From JACCYJ01 sp038198775 (lineage in GTDB: Bacteria; Actinomycetota; Actinomycetes; Propionibacteriales; Nocardioidaceae): DNA of 64,000 nt. The translations under genes were made by a program, and so were the position numbers. The stretch is from positions 62,001 through 126,000 of the forward strand of contig JBBPZV010000044.1 of the NCBI GenBank assembly GCA_038198775.1, in the 5' to 3' direction. A model generated the notes under the pieces. It was not told where the DNA came from, did not search any database, and saw nothing but the letters and a program-made list of their open reading frames with translations. Positions 56,167 to 62,972 of the stretch are shown in pieces (the first letter of the stretch is position 1; each line of letters begins with the position of its first letter).

Positions 56167-56615
56167 CGGTCGCTGCCGGATCGGTGCATGAGCGTGGCGG
56201 AGGCGGTGCAGACCGGCTCTCCCTCGACGGTCGCGATCTCGGTGGAGGTCGCGACCACGGTGGCGCCAGCGGCATGTCGTACCGACTCCACGCGCAGCCG
56301 AGCGGTCAGCACGTCTCCGGCCCGTACCGGGCGCACCGACGCGAGGCGCTGGTCGGCGTGCAACACGTGGCGCAGCTCGGCGCCGACCTGGGGGTCGGCG
56401 AGCAGCACGGACATGGCCGCAAACGCCACCACGATCGGGTACGTCGGCGGGGCGACGACGTCGCGATGGCCGGCGTCCCGCGCGGCGCGGACGTCGAAGT
56501 GCACCCGATCGGTGGCGCCGATCGCCGCCGCGAAGTCCGCCACCCCGGCACGAGTCACCTGCAGCGGTGGGGTCGGCGCCTGCTGGCGGCCGGCCAGCTC
56601 CGCATCGAGCGGCAC
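56163..56615 (-). CDS. FAS1-like dehydratase domain protein, HadA type
   Basis: 150 aa from GTG. A hotdog-fold partner lacking the catalytic Asp/His pair, with VTRAGVADFAAAIGATDRVH, VVAPPTYPIVVAFAAM and VLHADQRLASVRPVRAGDVL typical of the N-terminal MaoC dehydratase-like (HadA/HadC, UPF0336) group. Pairs with the HadB-like protein that overlaps it by 4 nt. Directly after rpmG, as in mycobacteria and Streptomyces. Confidence 0.85.
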   Translation of the reverse strand: MPLDAELAGRQQAPTPPLQVTRAGVADFAAAIGATDRVHFDVRAARDAGHRDVVAPPTYPIVVAFAAMSVLLADPQVGAELRHVLHADQRLASVRPVRAGDVLTARLRVESVRHAAGATVVATSTEIATVEGEPVCTASATLMHRSGSDR

Positions 56616-56624
56616 GGACGCCCT

Positions 56625-56795
56625 TTAGCGGGTCTCGCGGTGCTCGTTGGAACGGCGGCAGCGTGGGCAGTACTTCTGCAGCACCAACCGGTCGGGGTCG
56701 TTGCGCCGGTTCTTGCGGGTGATGTAGTTCCGCTCCTTGCACACCGTGCAGGCCAGCGTGATCTTGGGGCGGACGTCGGCGCTCTTGCTTGCCAC
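56625..56795 (-). CDS. rpmG: 50S ribosomal protein L33
   Basis: 56 aa, beginning MASKSADVRPKITLACTVCK and ending RRSNEHRETR. A zinc ribbon is formed by Cys16, Cys19, Cys43 and Cys46 (the C+ form). GTG start at 56795, TAA stop. Sits between tRNA-Met and the HadAB-like pair, the standard actinobacterial context. Confidence 0.95.
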   Translation of the reverse strand: MASKSADVRPKITLACTVCKERNYITRKNRRNDPDRLVLQKYCPRCRRSNEHRETR

Positions 56796-56841
56796 GGGGT
56801 GCCTTCCTTGCTGTCGGAGCGGTCGGTGCGGTCGGTACCAG

Positions 56842-56915
56842 TAGCGGGGGCGGGACTCGAACCCGCGACACCACGATTATGAGCCGTGTGCTCTGACCAC
56901 CTGAGCTACCCCGCC
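56842..56915 (-). tRNA. trnM: tRNA-Met (CAT anticodon, elongator)
   Basis: 74 nt. Acceptor GGCGGGG pairs with CCCCGCT (G-U at the first pair), discriminator A, anticodon loop CTCATAA, T-arm GCGGGTTCGAGTCCCGC. No encoded CCA. The first pair and D-arm fit an elongator rather than initiator tRNA. Confidence 0.95.
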
Positions 56916-56932
56916 ACGGGATGCGATCCCTG

Positions 56933-57005
56933 AGCCCCAATACGGAATCGAACCGTAGACCTTCTCCTTACCATGGAGACGCTCTACCGACTGAGCTATT
57001 GGGGC
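56933..57005 (-). tRNA. trnT: tRNA-Thr (GGT anticodon)
   Basis: 73 nt. Acceptor GCCCCAA pairs with TTGGGGC, discriminator T, anticodon stem TCTCC/GGAGA with loop ATGGTAA, T-arm ACGGTTCGATTCCGT. 17 nt before tRNA-Met, so co-transcribed with it and rpmG. A possible -10 (TATCCT, 57018-57023) has no matching -35. Confidence 0.95.
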
Positions 57006-57046
57006 GAGCGACGACCGAGGATACAGCAGTACCGGCGGTTCGCCCC

Positions 57047-57086
57047 GGTGGCAGGGCTCGGTTTCGAACCAACGCAGACGATGCCG
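57047..57086 (-). repeat. Decayed tRNA-Tyr 3' fragment (candidate att remnant)
   Basis: 40 nt aligning without gaps to 61679-61718, the 3' end, T-arm and variable arm of the intact tRNA-Tyr, with 34 of 40 identities by hand count and in the same orientation. TTCGAACCAACG and CGATGCCG are exact. The 5' half of a tRNA is absent, so it is not a functional gene. The stretch between the copies is about 4.6 kb. Confidence 0.75.
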
Positions 57087-57328
57087 GGCCAAGTCCAGGA
57101 CGTGGCCCAGTCGAGTCGACCGTCGCGATTCCGGTGGCAATACTGGCGATGTGTCGCTCCCAGATCCAGTGCTCGGGCGACCGCCTCTCACCCGGCAGGG
57201 CGACGCCTCGGTGAGACTCGGCGATGGCGTTTGCTGTCTTGACCAGCTCCAGAGTACGGACGGTGGCCTCATGGCAAGGGACCGCACCTGCAGGAGCTGC
57301 TCGCAGGCCGGCGTGACATCGTCCGGCC
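57087..57328. other. Intergenic stretch without a recognisable gene
   Basis: 242 nt between the tRNA-Tyr fragment and the SDR gene. A minus-strand open frame runs through it (VRTLELVKTANAIAESHRGV), but no start, family or ribosome binding site could be recognised. It may be a relic of a gene of the former island. No plus-strand promoter pair was evident before the SDR start. Confidence 0.4.
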
Positions 57329-58117
57329 ATGGCGGTTGCGGGACTGGACCTGCACGGCCGCGTCGCGGTGGTGACCGGCGCGGGCAGCCCGACGGGCATC
57401 GGCTTCGCGACAAGCCGGCGGCTGGGTGAGCTGGGAGCCGCTGTTGCCCTCACCGCGACCACGGACCGCGTGCATGAGCGGGCCGGTGAGCTGATGGACG
57501 CCGGGATCGAGGCCAGCGGCATCGTCGCCGACCTGACCGACCCGGCAGCGGCACAGGACGTGGCAGCTACGGTCACCCGCAGGTGGGACCGGCTGGACGT
57601 CCTCGTCAACAACGCCGGGATGATCTCGCTCACCGACGCAGACGCCCTGTCCGGTGGCGTCGACGGGCTCGGGTACGGCGAGTGGCAGCACAGTCTGCGG
57701 CGCAACCTCGGCACGGCGTTCCTGATGACTCGCTCGGCCCTGCCCACGATGCGGCGCGGTGGCTGGGGCCGGATCGTGATGATCTCCAGTGTCACCGGCG
57801 CGCTGATGGCCATGCAGAAGGACGCCGCGTACGCCGCTGCCAAGGCCGCCATGGTGGGGCTGACCCGGTCGCTGGCAATCGACCTCGCCGCCGACGGCAT
57901 CACCGCCAACGCCGTCGCACCCGGGTGGATCTCCACCGGCTCGCAGACGCCGGACGAGCGGAAGGAGGGCGAGGTCACACCGATGCGCCGCAGCGGCACC
58001 GCCGACGAGGTCGCCTGGCCGGTGGCTTGGCTGTGCACGCCGGGGGCGGCGTACCTGACCGGTCAGTGCCTGGTCGTCGACGGCGGTAACTCGGTGGCCG
58101 AGCAGCGGGTGACCTGA
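57329..58117 (+). CDS. Short-chain dehydrogenase/reductase (SDR)
   Basis: 262 aa classical SDR. Cofactor loop TGAGSPTGIG (residues 16-25), NNAG at 94-97, catalytic Ser in ISSVTG (about 153), Tyr168 and Lys172 in YAAAK, and the C-terminal YLTGQCLVVDGGNS. The extra residues in the glycine loop (TGAGSPTGIG) fit the FabG-like subgroup with SPTGIG. Substrate unknown. Its 3' end overlaps the convergent kinase-aminotransferase gene by 55 nt. Lies within the stretch bounded by tRNA-Tyr copies. Confidence 0.88.
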   Translation: MAVAGLDLHGRVAVVTGAGSPTGIGFATSRRLGELGAAVALTATTDRVHERAGELMDAGIEASGIVADLTDPAAAQDVAATVTRRWDRLDVLVNNAGMISLTDADALSGGVDGLGYGEWQHSLRRNLGTAFLMTRSALPTMRRGGWGRIVMISSVTGALMAMQKDAAYAAAKAAMVGLTRSLAIDLAADGITANAVAPGWISTGSQTPDERKEGEVTPMRRSGTADEVAWPVAWLCTPGAAYLTGQCLVVDGGNSVAEQRVT

Positions 58118-60402
58118 GCGGTCAGACAGTCGTCGAGCGCGCCGGTGAGCAGGTCGACGTGCTCCTCGGTGAACACCAGCGGCGGCCGGATCTTCAAGGT
58201 GGCGCGGTCGCGTCCGGTGCGGCCGATCAGCACGGCGTGCTCGCGCATGCTGTCCACGATCTGGCTCGTACGCCGCTGGTCCGGCCGGCCGGTCGAGGGG
58301 TCCACGACGTCGACACCGACTGCCAGCCCCCAGCCGCGAACGGCCGACACCTCCGCCTTGTCCGCGGTGAGGTCCCGCAACGCCCGAACCAGGCGCGCGC
58401 CGACCACGGCCACGGAGTCGACAACCCGATCCTGGTCGAGAGCGTCCAGGACGGCGAGCGCCGCGGCGCAGGCAGCAGTGCCTCCGCCGAAGGTGCTGAA
58501 GTAGCCGGTCGCCTCTACGAAGGGGTCCACCAGCTCGGCCGGGCCGATTACCGCGGCAACCGGGTATCCGTTGCCCATCGGCTTGCCGAGGGTCACCAGG
58601 TCGGCCGGCACGTCGCCGGCGACGAAGCTCCACAGCGCGTCACCGGTGCGGCCGTGCCCAGCCTGCACCTCGTCGGCGACGTACAACCCGCCCGCGGCGT
58701 GCACCGCGGCGGCTGCCCCCATCGTCCAGTCGTGGGCGGGCCCGCGGATCCCGTCGCTGGTGAACACCCCGTCAACGAAGATCGCCGCGACAGCCAGATC
58801 CGCGCCGGCCAGGTCCTCGACCGCCGCGGTCACCGCGGCGCTCGACCCGGGCGGTGGCGGCACGAGCCGCACGAACTCCGGCCGGTCCGCCGCACCCCAG
58901 CTCTCCGGTGAGAACGCGGTGGTGGCCTGCGTGACGCCGTGGTACGCCCACCGGGTGGCGATGCCGCCAGCGGCGCCGGTGGCATGCTGAGCGATCCGCC
59001 ACGCCACGTCGTTCGCCTCGCTGCCGGAGTTGACCAGCAGCACCCGGTCGAACCGGTGCGGCAGAGTCGCCAGCAGCCGCTCCGCCAGGACGACCGGGGC
59101 CTCCTGCAGGTAGCGGCTGTTCGTGTTGAGGGTGGCGACCTGGGAGCACACCGCGGCGGCCACGGCCGGGTGCGCGTGCCCGAGCACCGGGACGTTGTTG
59201 TAGGCATCGAGGTAGCGGCGGCCGTCTGCCGCCTCCAGGAAGACCCCGTGCCCACCCACCAGGTGGAGCGGTTCGGCGTAGCTGAGCTCCAGGCGGCCCA
59301 AGGACCGCGCCCGAGCGGTCCTCAGCGCCGCTGTGGGACGGCCGATGCGCGTGACACCGGGGCTCGCGGTGGGACCGGCGCCGGCAGTGCGTACCCCGCT
59401 GCTGAACCGCGCCGTCAACGTGTCCAGGCCAACGGTCAGCATCGCCTCGAGCCGGTCGTACGCCTCGGCATCCACCGGGGGCGCCTGGCCCTGTTCGCGA
59501 GTACGCCACGCGGTGATGAGCACGGCGGCGGCGTAGCGGCCGGCCATCAGGTCGGCGACCAGCGCGAGCTCACCGGGCTCGAGCGCCGTGACACGCTCGT
59601 ACCCGGCGAGCACGTGCGGCACCAGTTCCAAGCCGTCCGGTCGGCCGCTGAACAGGTCCGCGGCCGCGACCGCCAGATCGCAGACCAGCGCGGTATGGGT
59701 CATGTCCCCGAAGTCGGTGATGCCGGTGATCTGCAGTGCGTCGTCCACGAGCACGTTGCCCGGCGCGAAGTCGTTGTGCACCACCTGGGTACGCAGCTCA
59801 CGCAGCTGGGAGTCGACTCGGTGCTCGAAGCGGTCGAGCACGGCCTCGACCGCCGGTCGCCGGGTCGCCTCGACAGCGTCCAGCCACGGCCGCAGCTGCG
59901 ACAACCGGCGGATGTCCCAGGCGATGGGGTAGCCCCCGCCCGCCGGCACGAACCCGCGCAGCGCCCGCCCCAGCCCAGCCGCCGTGCCTCCCCAGGCGTG
60001 CAGCTGCGGTAGGCCCAGCTCGGGGGGATCCGGATGGCGCCCCGCCAGCCAGCTCAGCACCCAGGCCAGGCAACGTCGGCCGTCCCGGCCGGTCAGCTCC
60101 ACCCACGGCTGGCCGTCCTTGGTCGCTACGACGTCGGGGATCGGCAGGTCGGGTGCGACCGCGCGGACGTGGTGGAGGGCCGCGTGCTGGAACGAGAGCA
60201 CGGCCGCACCGTCGGCCGGGTTGTGCACCTTTACCAGGTAGCAACCGGCAGCGGTGTCCAGCCGGAAGTTGCGGTCCCGCTCGCCGTGCACCGGCACCAG
60301 ATGGCCCTCCAGGCCCCAGACGCTCCCCAGCGTCACGGGCAGCGCGTCGAGGTCCAGGTCTGGAGCAGGCACGCGGAGCGGGTCGGTCGGCGGCGCCATC
60401 AT
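58063..60402 (-). CDS. APH-family kinase fused to class III aminotransferase-like phospho-lyase
   Basis: 779 aa. Residues about 1-350 are an APH/choline-kinase-like domain: VKVHNP lysine near 58, catalytic HND with His209 and Asp211 (VVHNDFAPGNVLVDD), and ITDFGDM for Mg. Residues about 385-770 are a class III PLP domain: LLVNSGSEANDVAWRI, GLYVADEVQAGHGRTGD and PLP Lys607 in TLGKPMGNGYPV. In animals separate proteins with these folds are hydroxylysine kinase and the phospho-lyases acting on 5-phosphohydroxylysine or phosphoethanolamine. The fusion suggests kinase then PLP-dependent elimination on one amino alcohol (inference). Start is ATG 60402 or the next ATG. Confidence 0.82.
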   Translation of the reverse strand: MMAPPTDPLRVPAPDLDLDALPVTLGSVWGLEGHLVPVHGERDRNFRLDTAAGCYLVKVHNPADGAAVLSFQHAALHHVRAVAPDLPIPDVVATKDGQPWVELTGRDGRRCLAWVLSWLAGRHPDPPELGLPQLHAWGGTAAGLGRALRGFVPAGGGYPIAWDIRRLSQLRPWLDAVEATRRPAVEAVLDRFEHRVDSQLRELRTQVVHNDFAPGNVLVDDALQITGITDFGDMTHTALVCDLAVAAADLFSGRPDGLELVPHVLAGYERVTALEPGELALVADLMAGRYAAAVLITAWRTREQGQAPPVDAEAYDRLEAMLTVGLDTLTARFSSGVRTAGAGPTASPGVTRIGRPTAALRTARARSLGRLELSYAEPLHLVGGHGVFLEAADGRRYLDAYNNVPVLGHAHPAVAAAVCSQVATLNTNSRYLQEAPVVLAERLLATLPHRFDRVLLVNSGSEANDVAWRIAQHATGAAGGIATRWAYHGVTQATTAFSPESWGAADRPEFVRLVPPPPGSSAAVTAAVEDLAGADLAVAAIFVDGVFTSDGIRGPAHDWTMGAAAAVHAAGGLYVADEVQAGHGRTGDALWSFVAGDVPADLVTLGKPMGNGYPVAAVIGPAELVDPFVEATGYFSTFGGGTAACAAALAVLDALDQDRVVDSVAVVGARLVRALRDLTADKAEVSAVRGWGLAVGVDVVDPSTGRPDQRRTSQIVDSMREHAVLIGRTGRDRATLKIRPPLVFTEEHVDLLTGALDDCLTAQVTRCSATELPPSTTRH

Positions 60403-60436
60403 CGAGCCATTGTCGCTGCAGCCGCCGATCTGCGGC

Positions 60437-61241
60437 TCAGCTCGGGGCTCGACCGGTGGCGCAGCGCGCCACCGCTTCCAGGGTGAACGGTCCGGCCGGA
60501 GACCCCAGGCCTTCATACATCGCGGCCCGCAAAGTGGTGCGGTCCGGCTCGGGCAGGCTCAGGCAGTACGCCGCGGCCGGACCGGTGCCTAGCAGGAACC
60601 CCGACCACAGCTCGTCGAAGTCGGTATTCGTCGAGGGCAGCGTCAGAGTGGTCTCCGTGACGTCCTGGAAGCCCTCCGCGTCCAGCAGCTCGGTCATCTC
60701 GCCCTCGGCACCGAATCGGAGCACTCGGGCCTCGTCGGGCGCGTCCGGGTGCACGGTGAGCGCGTAATCCCAGAAGTTTCGCAGCATCTGCATGCCCTCG
60801 GTGAAGTCTCACACACATACCGCGACGGTGCCGCCGGGCCGCAGCACACGACGGAACTCGCTGGCCGCCCGGGCCGGGTCGACAACGAAATGCAGCACCA
60901 GCTGGGCGAGGACGGCGTCGAAGGCCCCGATCGTCGAACGGGATGTGCTCGGCCCGCCCGAGTCGGACGTCGACACCCGGGTGCCGAGCCGCGCACGCGT
61001 CGACGAAGGGAGCCGACGGGTCACACGCGCGGACTGCGCCCGTCCCGAGCCGGTCGACCAGCACGCCCGTCAGCCCGACGTCGAGGGCCGACGAGCCACC
61101 CGTCACTCCCGCCGTGTCGGCGAACGCGAGCGCCAGTGGCCGGGAGTACCGGCCCATGAAGGCGTCGTAAGCCTCGCCCGAGGCTTGGAACGTCGCAGCG
61201 CCCTCGGCTGCCGGCGTCGACTGCGCTCCGGTAGCTGCCAC
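60437..61241 (-). pseudogene. Class I SAM methyltransferase, disrupted
   Basis: Coding remains lie in two frames. Frame 1 from 61241 gives YDAFMGRYSRPLALAFADTA through RLGRAEHIPFDD. A one-base insertion near 60930 then shifts to GAFDAVLAQLVLHFVVDPAR, EFRRVLRPGGTVAVCV. A TGA at 60809-60811 follows where the family has Trp (AVCVWDF). The same frame resumes DFTEGMQMLRNFWDYALTVH to the true end near 60437. SAM motif I is also shortened: ALDVGLTGVL lacks the CGPGA expected after LDVG. Three independent lesions make it a pseudogene. It would have been a generic Methyltransf_11 protein. Confidence 0.82.
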
Positions 61242-61677
61242 CCGTCATCCCCCGTCCTCGTACCGGCGCTCGACCCTGGCGAGGCGAGGTTACGCCAACC
61301 CGGAGGGTCGAGGTTTCGCGTGTGCAAGCGGTGCCCGGGCCGGCGTGGGATTGCCACCGGCATGCGATTCCACCCTCGGTCAAGCCGAAGGAAAGACCGA
61401 GGTTGGGCTGTGGTATCTGCCGTTCGGCTGCAGGACACGATCGCGCTGCTCGAGGCAGGGCATCGGATCGTCGAGCGGGTCCGTTGGGCCCGAGCGCACG
61501 TCCGCCGGCCCGATTCAGCCCGCTCCCCTGACAGCATCCGCAGTCGCGCCTGAATCAACCGCACAGACGGCACACTGACCGTCCCCCACGGGTTTCCGTC
61601 GCGGCGAATCGGGCCCCGGTAGCGAAACGGCCTCTGCCACGAACTGAATGTTCGCATCAAGAGGCACTCGGTTGCGT
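61242..61677. other. Intergenic stretch without a recognisable gene
   Basis: 436 nt between the methyltransferase pseudogene and tRNA-Tyr. Open frames exist on both strands, but their composition is that of shadows and no family, ribosome binding site or promoter pair stands out. It adjoins the 3' end of tRNA-Tyr, where an integrase gene would lie in an intact element; none is readable. Confidence 0.4.
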
Positions 61678-61762
61678 TGGTGGCAGGTGTTGGATTCGAA
61701 CCAACGTAGGCGATGCCGACGGTTTTACAGACCGCTCCCTTTGGCCGCTCGGGCAACCTGCC
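61678..61762 (-). tRNA. trnY: tRNA-Tyr (GTA anticodon), CCA encoded
   Basis: 82 nt plus encoded CCA (61678-61680). Acceptor GGCAGGT pairs with ACCTGCC, discriminator A, anticodon loop CTGTAAA, long variable arm as in class II tRNAs, T-arm GTTGGTTCGAATCCAAC. Its 3' 40 nt are matched by the decayed copy at 57047-57086. It is the only tRNA in the window with an encoded CCA, consistent with a 3' end rebuilt by an integrated element. Confidence 0.96.
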
Positions 61763-61832
61763 AAGCGGCGCCACGATAGCGCAGCAACTACCCTGTCTCG
61801 TGGTACGTAGCCCACGTCCGGGAGGCAACGAG

Positions 61833-62327
61833 ATGGCCGGCGATTCCTCGTTCGACATCGTCAGCAAGGTCGACCGCCAGGAGGCGGACAACGCCGTGAA
61901 CCAGACGTTGCGGGAGATCTCGCAGCGGTTCGACTTCAAGAACACGGGCGCTTCCATCCGCTGGCAGGGCGAGTACGGGGTGGACATCTCGGCCAACGCC
62001 GAGGACCGTGCGCTGGCCGTGCTCGACGTGTTCAAGGACAAGCTCGTCAAGCGCGGCACCTCGCTCAAGGCCCTGGAGGCCGCCGAGCCGCGTTCCTCGG
62101 GCAAGGAGGTGAGGATCGCGGTGGAGCTGAGCCACGGGATCTCCCAGGAACAGGCCAAGAAGGTGAGCAAGCTGATCCGCGACGACGGGCCGAAGGGCGT
62201 CAAGGTCGCCGTGCAGGGCGACGAGCTGCGGGTCTCGAGCAAGAAGCGCGACGACCTGCAGGCCGTGATCGCACTGGTCAAGGGGGCCGATCTCGACTTC
62301 GCGGTGCAGTTCGTCAACTACCGCTGA
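61833..62327 (+). CDS. yajQ: YajQ family nucleotide-binding protein
   Basis: 164 aa, beginning MAGDSSFDIVSKVDRQEADN, with TLREISQRFDFKNTGASIRW and AQGDELRVSSKKRDDLQAV-type C-terminal repeat (VAVQGDELRVSSKKRDDLQA). Two ferredoxin-like domains; homologues bind c-di-GMP or nucleic acid in some proteobacteria, function in actinobacteria unclear. The ATG at 61833 follows GGGAGG. Divergent from tRNA-Tyr, and the 3' end overlaps fchA by 14 nt. Confidence 0.94.
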   Translation: MAGDSSFDIVSKVDRQEADNAVNQTLREISQRFDFKNTGASIRWQGEYGVDISANAEDRALAVLDVFKDKLVKRGTSLKALEAAEPRSSGKEVRIAVELSHGISQEQAKKVSKLIRDDGPKGVKVAVQGDELRVSSKKRDDLQAVIALVKGADLDFAVQFVNYR

Positions 62328-62961
62328 GCTGACTCGGCGCCGAACGTGCCGAGCCGCCCGACTCGGACGGTCGGCTCAGCAGGGCCTGCACCCGCTCCAC
62401 CGCATCAGCGGCGAGCTCGACGTTGCGCATGGAGCGCCGGACCAGGTCCTCGTCGCACCCCCCGATTCGCACGTTGAGGGCGACCAGGCAAGCGGCGGAA
62501 CGTGCGGCGGCGGCCGCCAGCTGCACGCCGGTGGCGGCGTCACCGCGCAGCCGCGGGTTGCCGTCGCTGACCAGGATCGCGCCGGCGCCGGCGACTGCCG
62601 CGCCGGCGGCACTGACCTGCAGTGGGACCTCCGCGGCCCGCTGCAGCGCCAGCCGTAACCGCTTCCGCCGGTCGGCGGGGGCGGCGCCGTGTGTGGTCTG
62701 GTACGCCGCGATCACCGCGCGGTATGCCCTCGCGTCTTCGTCGGCGAGCCGGGTGGCCCGGTGCCGCCACCGCTCGGCGTCCTCGACCACCAGCTCACCG
62801 CCCGCGAGGCGGCCGACCGAATAGCGCGCGGCCATCGCCACCAGCCCGGCGGCGAGGGAGACCGTCACCGCCGCGACGGCCCCACCTCCCGGTGCGGGCT
62901 CGCGCGCCGCGACCAGGTCGAGGAACGCGTCGAGGCGCTGCTCGGTGAAGGAGGTGGCCAT
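62314..62961 (-). CDS. fchA: Cyclodeaminase/cyclohydrolase family protein (methenyl-THF cyclohydrolase)
   Basis: 215 aa. FTEQRLDAFLDLVAAREPAP then GGGAVAAVTVSLAAGLVAMA is the FTCD_C family N-terminus, with the folate-binding glycine triplet. An all-helical fold is expected. In this family it converts methenyl-THF to 10-formyl-THF or deaminates formimino-THF. It lies 11 nt after fhs, which makes or uses 10-formyl-THF, so the cyclohydrolase role is favoured. ATG at 62961; the larger frame over fhs is shadow. Confidence 0.88.
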   Translation of the reverse strand: MATSFTEQRLDAFLDLVAAREPAPGGGAVAAVTVSLAAGLVAMAARYSVGRLAGGELVVEDAERWRHRATRLADEDARAYRAVIAAYQTTHGAAPADRRKRLRLALQRAAEVPLQVSAAGAAVAGAGAILVSDGNPRLRGDAATGVQLAAAAARSAACLVALNVRIGGCDEDLVRRSMRNVELAADAVERVQALLSRPSESGGSARSAPSQLSGS

Positions 62962-62972
62962 CGCGATCCGCC

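Noticed and set aside
57047..57086. Treating the fragment as a second functional tRNA-Tyr
   Set aside because: Only the 3' half aligns; there is no acceptor 5' strand, D-arm or anticodon loop upstream of it, and the T-arm has mismatches.
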